This document shows positions 42,710-51,972 of a stretch of 64,000 nucleotides of DNA, one piece after another (position 1 is the stretch's first letter; every line of letters begins with the position of its first letter). The translations under genes were made by a program, and so were the position numbers. Under the pieces are notes generated by a model that worked only from the letters and a program-made list of their open reading frames with translations, made no database searches and had not been told where the DNA came from. This DNA is from Geodermatophilus saharensis (GTDB taxonomy: Bacteria > Actinomycetota > Actinomycetes > Mycobacteriales > Geodermatophilaceae): the NCBI RefSeq assembly GCF_900188205.1, contig NZ_FZOH01000002.1, positions 434,001 to 498,000 on the forward strand. Reading direction: 5' to 3'.

Positions 42710-44110
42710 TCAGCGGTCGCGCCGGTAGCCGAAGAAGCCGCGCTGCTTGATCAGCTCGCAGACCTCCGGCGGGACCATCGACTCCCAGCTCCGGTCGTCG
42801 GTGGGGATCCGCTTGAGCACGTCCCGGCTCAGGATCGGCAGGTGCTCGGGCTCGTAGCGGTCCAGGTGGACGAAGCTCCCCCGCTGCGCCAGGTAGTCGT
42901 AGAGCGGCTGCAGCTGCTCCCCCACCGAGACGGTGTCGACGGTGGTCACCTCGCCGTCGCGCAGCATCGGGTGCACGAACAGCCGCAGGTCGTTCTTGAA
43001 CAGCCGGCCGAAGCTCTCGAGGATGCCGCCGGGCAGGTCGGCGTGGCTGGACTCGTCGAAGAGGTCCAGCAGGCTCGGGACGCCCATGACCATGCCGATC
43101 CGCCCGTCGGTGCGCCAGGCGAGGTAGGCGGCGAGGCGGTGGTAGGCCACGTAGTCGGAGATGAGCACGGTCATGCCGCAGGCGGCCAGCAGGTCGGCGC
43201 GGGCGAGGAAGTCGCGGCGGTCGACGACGTCCCCGCCGGCGCGCAGGTTGGCCATCGTCAGCTCGGTGAGCATCAGGACCTCGCGGTCGGCGACGGCGGG
43301 GTCACACTCGAACTCGGCCCGCGCGGCCTCGAGCATGTCGATGTTGACCACCGTGGGTGGCCGGAAGCTGCCCCGTTCGACCAGGATCGCCTTCTTGCGC
43401 AGCACCTCGCTGGGCTGCAGGACCCGCCGGTCGGGGCCGAACATCGCCGCCCCGCTGAGCCCGAGCTGCACCAGCGTGAGCGCCATGACCCGGTTGTCGA
43501 CCGTGCGGAACTCGATGCCGGTCATCTCGACCATGTCGATCTCGATGCGGCCGGTGCCGAGCTGGTCGAGCAGGCTCGCGAGCAGTTTCTCGGGCTCGTG
43601 GTGCTGGAAGAAGGCCGCGTGCAGCAGGTTCACCCCCACCACGCCCAGCGCCTCCTGCTGCTGCGGGGCCTCGTCGTCGAGCATCCGCACGTGGACGACG
43701 ACCTGGCTGGGCTCGTCGCGCGGGTGGGACTGGAACTTCACCCCCATCCAGCCGTGGCACTCGTTCCCGCCGCGGTAGCTGCGGGCCACCACCGTGTCGG
43801 CGAAGGCGAAGAAGGCGGTGTCGTCGCCGCGCTGGTCCCCCAGCCGGTCGATGTTCAGCTGGTACTCGTGGTCGAGCATCGCCTGCAGCCGGCCCTTGGA
43901 GACGTAGCGGTCGCTCTTGCCGTAGACGGCGTCGCTGACCGCCATGTCGTAGGCCGACATCGTCTTGGCCACGGTGCCGGCCGCGCCGCCGGCCCGGAAG
44001 AACCACCGGGCGACCTCTTGGCCGGCGCCGATCTCGGCGATGGTGCCGTACCAGCGGGGGTCGAGGTTGATCCGCAGGGCCTTCTGCAGGGTGTCCACGC
44101 CGGCGTCCAT
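42710..44110 (-). CDS. Large conserved protein of unknown function
   Basis: A 466-residue soluble protein ([20 protein letters not shown] at the start) with many well-ordered segments such as [40 protein letters not shown] and [10 protein letters not shown]. No catalytic motif, membrane helix or signal peptide is recognised. The length and low fraction of disordered sequence suggest a real enzyme or structural protein. I recall similar proteins in cyanobacteria and actinobacteria without established function. It diverges from the APC permease. The next gene downstream is the serine hydrolase. Confidence 0.7.
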   Translation of the reverse strand: MDAGVDTLQKALRINLDPRWYGTIAEIGAGQEVARWFFRAGGAAGTVAKTMSAYDMAVSDAVYGKSDRYVSKGRLQAMLDHEYQLNIDRLGDQRGDDTAFFAFADTVVARSYRGGNECHGWMGVKFQSHPRDEPSQVVVHVRMLDDEAPQQQEALGVVGVNLLHAAFFQHHEPEKLLASLLDQLGTGRIEIDMVEMTGIEFRTVDNRVMALTLVQLGLSGAAMFGPDRRVLQPSEVLRKKAILVERGSFRPPTVVNIDMLEAARAEFECDPAVADREVLMLTELTMANLRAGGDVVDRRDFLARADLLAACGMTVLISDYVAYHRLAAYLAWRTDGRIGMVMGVPSLLDLFDESSHADLPGGILESFGRLFKNDLRLFVHPMLRDGEVTTVDTVSVGEQLQPLYDYLAQRGSFVHLDRYEPEHLPILSRDVLKRIPTDDRSWESMVPPEVCELIKQRGFFGYRRDR

Positions 44111-44288
44111 CGCGGGGCTCCGTCCTCGCCAGGGTGGCGGCGAGCGTAGTCGCTGGTGAGCGGCGCGGCACCCGCTCGCCGGCGACCCGCGCGGTCCCTC
44201 ATTTTGCGCGCCGCCCGGGAGTGTGGGGGGCCTGGGCGTCCACCTGCGACGCTCGCGCGCCCGGGACCCGGTGACGACGAGGAGCCCC

Positions 44289-45749
44289 ATGAGCACTCCG
44301 GCCAGGCAGTCCACGAGTCGGTCGGTCTGGCGGCGCATGCCGGTGGACCGCATGGAGGAGATCGAGGCGGAGGGCGGCGGCGGGGCGCTGGCCAAGAGCC
44401 TGGGCCTGTGGCAGCTGACCGCGATCGGCGTCGGCGGCATCATCGGCGTCGGGATCTTCTCCCTCGCCGGGCTGGTGGCCCACGGCGACGCCGACAACCC
44501 CGGCGTCGGGCCGGCGGTGCTCGTCGCCTTCCTGATCGCCGGGCTGGCGTCCGCGGCGGCCGCGCTGTCCTACGCCGAGTTCGCCGGGATGATCCCGCGG
44601 GCCGGGTCGGCCTACACCTACGGGTACGTGGCCCTCGGCGAGCTCATCGGGTGGTTCATCGGCTGGGACCTGCTGCTCGAGTACATCGCCATCGTCGCGG
44701 TCGTGGCGATCGGCATCTCCGGCTACCTCGACGCGCTGCTCGACGGCCTCGGGCTCAGCCTGCCGACGGCGCTCACCGCGTCGGCCGAGGAGGGCGGCGT
44801 CGTCAACGTCCCCGCCGTCCTGATCTGCCTGCTCGTCACGTTCATCCTCAGCCGCGGCACGCGGACCTTCGGCCGGTTCGAGTTGATCGCCGTCGGGATC
44901 AAGATCCTGCTGATCCTGTTCATCATCGGGCTGGGCGTCTTCTACGTCGACGTCGGCAACTACGACCCGTTCATGCCCTCGGGCTTCGGGCCGGTGCTCA
45001 CCGGCGCGGCCACCGTGTTCTTCGCGGTGTTCGGCTACGACGCCATGAGCACCGCCGCCGAGGAGGCCGAGGACGGCAAGAAGCACATGCCCAGGGCGAT
45101 CATCCTGTCCCTGGTGATCGCGATGCTGCTCTACGTGGCCGCCACCCTGGTGCTCACCGGGATGCAGGACTACCGCGACATCGACCCGACCGCCGGCTTC
45201 GCCTCGGCGTTCGAGGGCGTGGGTCTGCCGGTGATCGCCAGCATCATCTCCGTCTTCGCCGTGCTGTCGATCCTGACCGTGATGCTGACGTTCCTGCTCG
45301 GCGTCACCCGCGTCTGGTTCTCCATGAGCCGCGACGGGCTGCTGCCGCGGTGGTTCGCGAAGGTCGACCGCGGCGGCACCCCGCAGCGGGTGACCTGGAT
45401 CGCCGGCGTCGCGGCGGCCGTGCTCGCCGGCGTCTTCCCCATCCGTGCCGTGGCGGACCTGACCAACATCGGCATCCTGTCCGCGTTCGTCGTCGTCTGC
45501 GTGGCCGTCATCGTCTTCCGCTACACCCGGCCCGACGCCGCGCGCACGTTCCGGCTGCCACTGATGCCCCTCGTGCCGGTGTTCGGGGTGGTGGCGTCGG
45601 TGTTCCTCATCGCCCAGCTGCACTGGGAGACGTGGCTGCGCTTCGGGATCTGGCTGGTCATCGGCTTCGTCATCTACTTCGCCTACGGCCGCCGGCACTC
45701 GCTGCTGGACCCCGGCAGCCCGCACCACCGGCGGCCGGCCGACGCCTGA
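44289..45749 (+). CDS. APC-family amino acid permease
   Basis: A 486-residue transporter with about 12 membrane helices. The substrate-binding motif GVGGIIGVGIFSLAGL lies in helix 1, and SYAEFAGMIPRAGSAYTYGY follows in helices 2-3, as in cationic amino acid transporters. FFAVFGYDAMSTAAEEAEDG is the helix 6 region. The layout resembles YfnA/CAT-type permeases. ATG 44289 after a GACGAGG ribosome site. Uptake or exchange of amino acids at the cytoplasmic membrane is expected; the specific substrate is not readable. Confidence 0.92.
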   Translation: MSTPARQSTSRSVWRRMPVDRMEEIEAEGGGGALAKSLGLWQLTAIGVGGIIGVGIFSLAGLVAHGDADNPGVGPAVLVAFLIAGLASAAAALSYAEFAGMIPRAGSAYTYGYVALGELIGWFIGWDLLLEYIAIVAVVAIGISGYLDALLDGLGLSLPTALTASAEEGGVVNVPAVLICLLVTFILSRGTRTFGRFELIAVGIKILLILFIIGLGVFYVDVGNYDPFMPSGFGPVLTGAATVFFAVFGYDAMSTAAEEAEDGKKHMPRAIILSLVIAMLLYVAATLVLTGMQDYRDIDPTAGFASAFEGVGLPVIASIISVFAVLSILTVMLTFLLGVTRVWFSMSRDGLLPRWFAKVDRGGTPQRVTWIAGVAAAVLAGVFPIRAVADLTNIGILSAFVVVCVAVIVFRYTRPDAARTFRLPLMPLVPVFGVVASVFLIAQLHWETWLRFGIWLVIGFVIYFAYGRRHSLLDPGSPHHRRPADA

Positions 45750-45759
45750 GGCCGCCCGG

Positions 45760-46392
45760 TCAGCGGCGCAGTGCCTGGCTCTCCCGGTAGGACAGGTCGC
45801 GCACGGCGCGGAAGAGGGCGACCGGCTGCAGGTCGTCGGCGCCCAGCGTCGGGGCGAACCGGAGCTCCTCGGACGCCGGGCCGGGCACCGCCGGGCCGAG
45901 CGTGAGGTGTCCCCACCGGGTCCAGCCGCCGGCCAGCGTGGCGGCGAGCAGCTCCCAGCCCTCGCCGGTGCCGTCGCCGCGCGCCCCGAGCAGCACCAGC
46001 CGGCCGCTGCCGGTGCGGTAGGGCAGCACGGAGGAGAAGGTGCGCCCGAGGGGCTCGGGCAGGAAGAGGTGGCGCAGCACCGGCGGGCCACCGGCGGTGT
46101 TGACCAGCACGTCGAGCGGGCCGCCGCCCCGCCCCTGCCCGGCGAAGCGGACGGCGAGGCCGACGACGTCGGGCAGCGGCTCGGGCAGCCCGGCCCCGCG
46201 GGACAGGCGGACGACGACGTCGTGGCGGGCTGCGTCGTCGAGGAGCCGCGCGCCCCACGTGCCGCCGCCGTCGGTCTCGACGGTGCCGGTGAACGCCTGC
46301 CCCCGGGGGTGGAAGACCCGCGCGCCGCGCAGCGCGGTCCCCAGCGCGAGCGCGGAGGCGGTGACGGCACGGGGCAGCGAGAGCAGGTCCAC
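45760..46392 (-). CDS. Catalase-like fold protein, function unknown
   Basis: A 210-residue protein. GARVFHPRGQAFTGTVETDG, VVVRLSRGAGLPEPLPDVVG, then LAVRFAGQG resemble the N-terminal part of catalase-related proteins seen in actinobacteria. The heme-ligand Tyr and catalytic His are not obvious. Probably not an active catalase. Strand and helix content otherwise fits a lipocalin-like barrel. It lies head-to-head in no operon: convergent with the permease, and followed upstream by an alpha/beta hydrolase on the same strand 10 bases away. Confidence 0.5.
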   Translation of the reverse strand: MDLLSLPRAVTASALALGTALRGARVFHPRGQAFTGTVETDGGGTWGARLLDDAARHDVVVRLSRGAGLPEPLPDVVGLAVRFAGQGRGGGPLDVLVNTAGGPPVLRHLFLPEPLGRTFSSVLPYRTGSGRLVLLGARGDGTGEGWELLAATLAGGWTRWGHLTLGPAVPGPASEELRFAPTLGADDLQPVALFRAVRDLSYRESQALRR

Positions 46393-46401
46393 GCCGCCCG
46401 G

Positions 46402-47280
46402 CTACCCGGCGGGGCCGGGGGTGACCCCCTCGGGTCCCTCCTGTGGCGCGTCGAACAGCGCGAGGAGCATCGGCACCAGCCAGTCGAGGCGGTCCAGCAC
46501 GCCGCTGCCCGGGGGCATGAAGTGGGTGGTCCCCGGCAGGATCGCCAGCCGGGCCCGCGGGAGGCCGGACAGGTCACCCATCGCGCCCCCGCCGAGGAGG
46601 CGGAAGAGCTCGACGACGTGCTCGACGCGGATCGCGTCGGCGTCCCCGGCGACGACCAGGGTCGGGGCGGTGATGCGCGCGACGTCCTCGGCGGGCCAGT
46701 CGAAGGGGGTCTCGTCGAGGGTCTTGAGCTTCTCGACCAGGACCGGGAAGTGCCCGGGGTCGGGTGCGACGGCCCGGTAGGTGGCCTCCATGGGCGACCC
46801 GGCGAACACCTCCGGGGTGATGCCCGGGATCATCGCGAGCAGTTCCGGCTGTATGCCGGCGCTCGCGTGCGTCGCGGAGACGACCGCGAGCGTGCGGACG
46901 ACCTCCGGGTGGCGGATGGCCAGCTGCAGGGCGGCCGCCCCGCCCATGCTGAAGCCCATGACGTCGGCGCGCTCGATGCCGAGGTGCGCCAGCAGGCCCG
47001 CGGCGTCGTCGGCGAGCCCCTCGTAGGTGATCGGCCGGTCGGCGTCGGCGGTGCGGCCGTGGGCCTGCAGGTCCGGGACGACGACCCGGCGGGTGGCCGC
47101 CAGCGCCGACACCAGCGGCGCGAGGTCGCCGGTGGTCATGTACGCGCCGTGCAGGAGCAGGACCGGGCTCGCGTCCGGCTCCGGGTCGGGGCCGTGGACC
47201 TCGTGGTACACCCGCAGCCCGTTGACCGGCGCGTACCCGGTCCTCGGTCCGGGGGCGTCCCGGTGTGCGGTGTCGGTCAC
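46402..47280 (-). CDS. Alpha/beta hydrolase
   Basis: A 292-residue alpha/beta hydrolase. The motifs VLLLHGAYMTTGDLAPLV, VVVPDLQAHGRTADADRP and the nucleophile in VMGFSMGGAAALQLAI are typical of epoxide-hydrolase/haloperoxidase-like enzymes. A late acid (VVAGDADAIR) and His (LPGTTHFMP) complete the triad. GTG start at 47280. The substrate is unknown. The catalase-like gene follows 10 bases downstream, so they probably form an operon. Confidence 0.87.
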   Translation of the reverse strand: MTDTAHRDAPGPRTGYAPVNGLRVYHEVHGPDPEPDASPVLLLHGAYMTTGDLAPLVSALAATRRVVVPDLQAHGRTADADRPITYEGLADDAAGLLAHLGIERADVMGFSMGGAAALQLAIRHPEVVRTLAVVSATHASAGIQPELLAMIPGITPEVFAGSPMEATYRAVAPDPGHFPVLVEKLKTLDETPFDWPAEDVARITAPTLVVAGDADAIRVEHVVELFRLLGGGAMGDLSGLPRARLAILPGTTHFMPPGSGVLDRLDWLVPMLLALFDAPQEGPEGVTPGPAG

Positions 47281-47352
47281 GTCGCTCCCCTCGGTCGGGT
47301 GCGGGGTCGGGGCGTCCGCGACGGCGCTGCGGACGCCCCGGCCCCGCCGCCG

Positions 47353-48813
47353 TCAGCGGTCGGGGCTGTACTTCTGGATGAACTGCGCGTACCGGGTCGC
47401 CCCGGTACCGCCGGCCACGTCGTTCATCCGCAGCACGGTGAGGCCGAGGTAGCCCCACCCGTCGAAGGCCTCGTTGATGTTGTCCCAGCCGCCGTCCCAG
47501 GTGACGCCGCCGCTGAGCGCGTTCTCGCCCTTGAGCTCGACGCCGGCACGGAACGCGTAGTCGCCGATCCACTGGACCAGGGTCTGGGCCAGCGAGTACT
47601 GCGGCGGGTAGTCCTGGTCGTCCATCTCCAGCGCGGTGAAGTGCATGACCACCTCGCGCGGGCCGCCGTCGAACCGGTTGGCCAGCTCGACGATCCGCGC
47701 GTAGCCGTGGCCGGTCGCCCACGAGTTCTCGTCGACGCTGGTCTGGATCAGCCCGGTGGTCACCTCGGTCGCCCGCGGGTGCAGCGGGTTGGTCATCGTC
47801 CAGTGGATGCCCGGGACCTTGTAGCCGATGTCGGCCTGCGGGAACTCGTTGCCCAGCGTGCGGATGACCGTGGTCAGCACCCGCTCGCCGTGGTCGACGA
47901 GTGAGCCGTTGTACCAGTCGACGAAGTCACGGCCGTACTGCGTGTCGGAGTAGGCCTTGCTGGTGAAGAAGGTCTCGGCGTCGGCCGGCGGGGCGATCTG
48001 GTCCACCGACCGCAGGTCCGTGCCCCAGGCGCGGTTGACCGCCCGCAGCGACCCGTACTGCTTCACCATCGACTTCTGGAAGTCGCGGATCGCCAGCGGG
48101 GAGTACGACTGCAGCGCGCCGCGGGTCGGGTAGCCGGTGCCCACGTCGTGGCCGTTGTAGGAGGGGTAGCGCAGCTCGCCGGACGGGCCGAGCGAGACGT
48201 TGATCTCCACGACCTCGTCGGCGTAGCGGTCGCCGTAGCGCTGCTGGAAGGCCCGGGTGAAGTCCCGGTACTCGTTCATCACGACCTGGTCGGCCCAGCC
48301 CTGCACGGTCTCGGGGCTGTAGTTGCCCTGCTCGCTCCTGTGCTGCAGGCCGGTGGGGCCGAGCTCGACGCCCCGGTAGCTGCGCCCCTCGTACTTCGGC
48401 CACAGCCACGACGGCAGCAGGCTGGTGTAGTCGTCGCCGACGTTCCCGCCGCACTGGTGGAAGGACAGGATCGGGGCGAGGTCGAGGCCCTTCGACGTGA
48501 TGACGTCGAAGATGCGGTCGTAGTAGGCCCAGTCGAACTGGTTGTCGCCGGCGGCCTCGACGTCGCCCCACCAGACGTCGACGCTCACGGCGTCCACGCC
48601 GTAGGCGGCGACGGTCTCCAGGTCGGCCTCGAAGTCCGCCCACTCCTCGTCGGTCTCCACCTTCAGCGGTGCCATGACGTTGGCGGTGAACTCCGGGTCG
48701 TCCAGCGCGACGGGCCCGGGCGGCACGGGACCGTCCGCGGGCGCGGCCTGCGCGGTCCCGGCACCGGCGACGACCAGACCGAGGGCGGCGAGCATCACTG
48801 TGGTTCGTCTCAC
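47353..48813 (-). CDS. Secreted beta-amylase, glycoside hydrolase family 14
   Basis: A 486-residue exported enzyme releasing maltose from starch chain ends. A signal peptide (residues about 1-23) precedes the barrel. Both family signatures are present: HQCGGNVGD near residue 130, and GPSGELRYPSY carrying the catalytic Glu. The second catalytic Glu lies in LKGENALSGG. No starch-binding domain follows. Beta-amylases are common in plants and Bacillus-type bacteria and less so in actinobacteria. Start is GTG; a later ATG (MLAALG) is possible. A paired direct repeat lies upstream. Confidence 0.94.
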   Translation of the reverse strand: MRRTTVMLAALGLVVAGAGTAQAAPADGPVPPGPVALDDPEFTANVMAPLKVETDEEWADFEADLETVAAYGVDAVSVDVWWGDVEAAGDNQFDWAYYDRIFDVITSKGLDLAPILSFHQCGGNVGDDYTSLLPSWLWPKYEGRSYRGVELGPTGLQHRSEQGNYSPETVQGWADQVVMNEYRDFTRAFQQRYGDRYADEVVEINVSLGPSGELRYPSYNGHDVGTGYPTRGALQSYSPLAIRDFQKSMVKQYGSLRAVNRAWGTDLRSVDQIAPPADAETFFTSKAYSDTQYGRDFVDWYNGSLVDHGERVLTTVIRTLGNEFPQADIGYKVPGIHWTMTNPLHPRATEVTTGLIQTSVDENSWATGHGYARIVELANRFDGGPREVVMHFTALEMDDQDYPPQYSLAQTLVQWIGDYAFRAGVELKGENALSGGVTWDGGWDNINEAFDGWGYLGLTVLRMNDVAGGTGATRYAQFIQKYSPDR

Positions 48814-48832
48814 GGCCCGGGATGCTGCCAGC

Positions 48833-48850
48833 CGGTCACGGTTCGGTCAC
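48833..48850. repeat. Paired CGGTCAC sites upstream of beta-amylase
   Basis: CGGTCAC occurs at 48833-48839 and 48844-48850, 11 bases apart, on one helical face. They lie 20-37 bases before the beta-amylase start codon and could bind a regulator. The protein is unknown. Confidence 0.4.
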
Positions 48851-48914
48851 AGGGGGGTTTCCGGCCGAAGTCGTCCCCCCGGCGTGTCCCGCCCCGACGC
48901 GCCCGGCGCCCCGC

Positions 48915-51137
48915 TCAGCCGCCGGTGAGGACGACGAGCTGCTGGGTCGCGCGGGTCATCGCGACGTAGCGGTCGACCGCCCCCTCGATGCCGTCGCCGA
49001 GGCCGTCGGGGTCGACGAGGACGACCAGGTCGAACTCCAGCCCCTTCGCCAGCACCGGCGTCAGCGACCGGACGCGGGCCGTCGACCGGAACGCGGGGTC
49101 CCCGATGACGCAGGCGGTCCCCTCGGCGTGCGCGGCGAGCCAGCCGTCGAGGACCGGGCGCAGCCGGGAGCGGGGACCGTGGACGACGGGGACGCCGGTG
49201 CTGCGGACCGAGGTGGGCACGTTGGCGTCGGGCAGCGCCGCCCGGATGACCGGCTCGGCCTCGGCCATGACCTCCACCGGCGTCCGGTAGTTGACGGTCA
49301 GGGGGGCGGTGCGGATCCGGTCCAGGCCGATCCGCCGCAGCCGCTCCTCCCACGACTCGGCGAAGCCGTGCCGCGCCTGGGCGCGGTCGCCGACGACGGT
49401 GAAGCTGCCGGACGGGCAGCGGAGCAGCAGCATCTGCCACTCGGCGTCGGTCAGCTCCTGCGCCTCGTCGACGACGACGTGCGCGAACGGTCCGGCCAGC
49501 AGGTCCGGGTCGGCGGCGGGCAGCGCCGCCTCGTCGACCAGGGCGCCCCGCAGGTCCTGGCCGCGGAGCATGGACATCACCTTCATGTCCGAGTCGTCGG
49601 TCACGATCAGGTCGGCCATCACGTCGGCCATGCGCAGCCGGTCGGCGGCGACCGCGGCCTCCTGTCGCCGGCGGCGCCGGGAGGCCTCAGGATCGCCGAG
49701 GCGCTGGCGGGCGGCATCGAGCAGCGGAAGGTCGGACAGCGTCCAGGCGTACGGGTTCGCGCGCTGCAGCACCGCGACCTCGTCGGCGCTCAGCCACGGC
49801 GCGCACCGGCGGAGGTAGGCGGGCACCGACCACAGGTCCCCGACGAGGTCGGTCGGCTCCAGCAGCGGCCACGCGCGGCCGAAGGCGCGCACCAGCTCGC
49901 GGTTCGCGGCCAGGGACCGGCGGTACCCGGCGTCGGCGTCCTCCGGAGCGAGGCCGTAGGCGTCGAACTCCTCCTCGGCCCCGTCGTCGTCGTCCTCGTC
50001 GCCGTCCTGGCCGAGCTCGTCCCTGAGCTTGTCCACCAGGATGCGCAGCAGGGCGTCCCAGACCTGGTCGCGGGCCTCGTTGTGCGGCGCACCGGGATCC
50101 CGGGCGTCGAACGCCTCGGCCCAGTCGTCCGCGTCCAGCGGGACGGTGGCCCAGGGCGTCGCCACCTCCGTGCCCTCCGTCGGTGGCTGTTCGTAGAGCC
50201 GCACCGCCGGCTCGATCGCCCGCACCATGCGGGCGTCGGCCTTGAGGCGGGCCACCGCCGGATCGGTCTCGGGGCCCGCCGTGGCTCCCTGGGGGACCAG
50301 GTCCGGCACGGTGCAGGTCTGCACGCCCTCCTCCCCCAGGCTCGGCAGGACGTCGGAGACGTAGGCCAGGTAGGGCTCGCTCGGTCCGACGAAGAGGACG
50401 CGGCCCCGGTGGGCGCCGAGGTGCGGATCGGAGTAGAGGAGGTAGGCGGTGCGGTGCAGGGCGACGACGGTCTTGCCCGTTCCCGGGCCGCCGTCGACGA
50501 CGAGGGCGCCGGCCGACCCGGCGCGGATGATGGCGTCCTGGTCGGCCTGGATGGTGCCGAGCACGTCGCGCATGCGGGCCGAGCGGGTGCCGCCGAGGCT
50601 GGCGATGAACGCGGACTGGTCGTCGAGCGCGGCGTGCCCCTCCAGCCCGTCCGGGGTGAACACCTCGTCCCAGTAGTCGGTGATCCGGCCGCGGGTCCAG
50701 CGGTAGCGGCGGCGGCTGGCCAGCCCCATCGGGTGGGCGTGGGTGGCGCCGAAGAAGGGCTCGGCCGCGGGTGAGCGCCAGTCGACCAGCAGGCGGCGAC
50801 CGGCGCCGTCGGTGAGGCCGAGCCGTCCGACGTACACCGGCTCGGGGTCGTCGGCCCGGACGATGCGGCCGAGGCAGAGGTCGAGGCCGAAGCGGCGCAG
50901 GGTGCGCAGGCGGGCGGTCAGCCGGTGGACCTCCAGGTCCCGGTCGAGCGCGGCCTGGCCGTGCCCGCCGGGTGCGCGGCGCTCGGCGTCGAGCCGGGCG
51001 GACAGGTCGGCGACGGTGCGCTCGAGGCTCTCGGCGACGACGGCGAAGAAGGCCTCGTCGTCGGCGATCAGCGCCGGGTCGGCCTTGGCAGCGAGGTGGT
51101 CGGGCAGGTCGAAGGCGGCGGTGGTCAGGGGACGCAC
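48915..51137 (-). CDS. helR: RNA polymerase recycling motor ATPase HelR
   Basis: A 740-residue UvrD-like superfamily 1 ATPase of the HelD/HelR group. The N terminus (TTAAFDLPDHLAAKADPALI, coiled coil about residues 25-90) and FGATHAHPMGLASRRRYRW match HelR closely. Walker A is GGPGTGKTVV (residues 216-223), Walker B is VVVDEAQEL, and the C-terminal motif VAMTRATQQLVVLTG is present. HelR pulls rifamycin-bound RNA polymerase off promoters and gives rifamycin tolerance. GTG at 51137 follows a GGGAG site. A rifamycin-associated element lies 98 bases upstream. Confidence 0.92.
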   Translation of the reverse strand: MRPLTTAAFDLPDHLAAKADPALIADDEAFFAVVAESLERTVADLSARLDAERRAPGGHGQAALDRDLEVHRLTARLRTLRRFGLDLCLGRIVRADDPEPVYVGRLGLTDGAGRRLLVDWRSPAAEPFFGATHAHPMGLASRRRYRWTRGRITDYWDEVFTPDGLEGHAALDDQSAFIASLGGTRSARMRDVLGTIQADQDAIIRAGSAGALVVDGGPGTGKTVVALHRTAYLLYSDPHLGAHRGRVLFVGPSEPYLAYVSDVLPSLGEEGVQTCTVPDLVPQGATAGPETDPAVARLKADARMVRAIEPAVRLYEQPPTEGTEVATPWATVPLDADDWAEAFDARDPGAPHNEARDQVWDALLRILVDKLRDELGQDGDEDDDDGAEEEFDAYGLAPEDADAGYRRSLAANRELVRAFGRAWPLLEPTDLVGDLWSVPAYLRRCAPWLSADEVAVLQRANPYAWTLSDLPLLDAARQRLGDPEASRRRRRQEAAVAADRLRMADVMADLIVTDDSDMKVMSMLRGQDLRGALVDEAALPAADPDLLAGPFAHVVVDEAQELTDAEWQMLLLRCPSGSFTVVGDRAQARHGFAESWEERLRRIGLDRIRTAPLTVNYRTPVEVMAEAEPVIRAALPDANVPTSVRSTGVPVVHGPRSRLRPVLDGWLAAHAEGTACVIGDPAFRSTARVRSLTPVLAKGLEFDLVVLVDPDGLGDGIEGAVDRYVAMTRATQQLVVLTGG

Positions 51138-51234
51138 GTGGGAACTCCCGTCCGGGCCCGACCCGTCCCGCCGCTCCGGCGCGCGGACGTTCTCGCAGGT
51201 CAGGGCCTCGGCCGGCGAGTGTGCGCCCCGACCC

Positions 51235-51253
51235 GGGTCTTGCCGCAAGCCCC
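51235..51253 (-). promoter_or_regulatory. Rifamycin-associated element (RAE)
   Basis: On the minus strand GGGGCTTGCGGCAAGACCC is a 19-nt inverted repeat matching the actinobacterial RAE consensus GGGGCTTGCGGCAAG(G/C)CCC at all but one position. It lies between the helR coding start and a TATAGC minus 10-like box (51262-51267). RAEs mark rifamycin-inducible resistance genes. Confidence 0.88.
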
Positions 51254-51261
51254 GGGGTGCG

Positions 51262-51906
51262 CTATAGCGTGGAGGTGAGGGGAGCGGGATCTCCCTCGTC
51301 CCCGCCGTCCGCGGCCGGACGCCGCCGGCGGGCCCGGTGCCGCGACACCCGGGCCCGGTTCGCACACAGGCCGCTCACGCAGTACCGCCGGTTGCCGTTC
51401 TTCGTGGCGTCCACGAACAGCCAGCCGCAGGCCCGGCCGGGACTGCCCGGGCAGGCGCGCAACCGCGACGCCGCCTCCCCGGTGAGCAGCTCGACGGCGG
51501 ACCGGGCGACCGGGCCGAGCAGGGCCTCCAGCGGCGGACCCAGGTGCTCGTGGTCGAGGACCAGCCGCCCGGGCACGGCGCCGGCGCGCAGCCGCGGCCG
51601 GCTCGCGGCGAGCCGGTCGTCGACCACCGCGAGGTCCGCCCCGTCCGGGTCGGCGGACCGCGACACCGCCTCCAGGACCCGGTAGAGGCACTCGCGGAAC
51701 GCCACGGCGGCCCCGAAGGCGGCGTCGGCCTGCCGGGGGTCGCGGGCCGCCAGGTCCGCCAGGCGCGCGGACAGCTCCTCGTCGACCACCCGCTCGCGCA
51801 CCGCCCAGGCCAGCAGCTCGGCGTGGTCGCGCAGGCTGTCGTCGGCCGTGCTCCACCGCAGGTCGACGGTGTTGACGAACCGGAGGGCGACCTCGCCGGC
51901 CTGCAT
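51262..51906 (-). CDS. ABATE/CGNR zinc-finger protein
   Basis: A 214-residue protein. The ABATE domain (residues about 1-150: EVALRFVNTVDLRWSTADD, ELLAWAVRERVVDEELSARL) is followed by a zinc-finger-like C terminus, CGWLFVDATKNGNRRYCVSG then LCANRARVSRHRARR. The usual CGNR reads CANR here. Members are thought to be DNA-binding regulators of stress or antibiotic response. Its TAG stop overlaps the minus 10-like box upstream of helR. ATG start. Confidence 0.82.
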   Translation of the reverse strand: MQAGEVALRFVNTVDLRWSTADDSLRDHAELLAWAVRERVVDEELSARLADLAARDPRQADAAFGAAVAFRECLYRVLEAVSRSADPDGADLAVVDDRLAASRPRLRAGAVPGRLVLDHEHLGPPLEALLGPVARSAVELLTGEAASRLRACPGSPGRACGWLFVDATKNGNRRYCVSGLCANRARVSRHRARRRRPAADGGDEGDPAPLTSTL

Positions 51907-51972
51907 GGCCCGACGCTAGCAGGGTAATGCCCCTTTCACATTTCGACCGTTACGAATCGGGAGGGCCCCACG

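Noticed and set aside
45760..46392. Functional catalase
   Set aside because: It is only about 210 residues and lacks clear heme-binding Tyr and catalytic His residues.
51936..51956. TTCG/CGAA inverted repeat between the CGNR and GNAT genes as an operator
   Set aside because: The arms are only four bases, which is expected by chance in this region.
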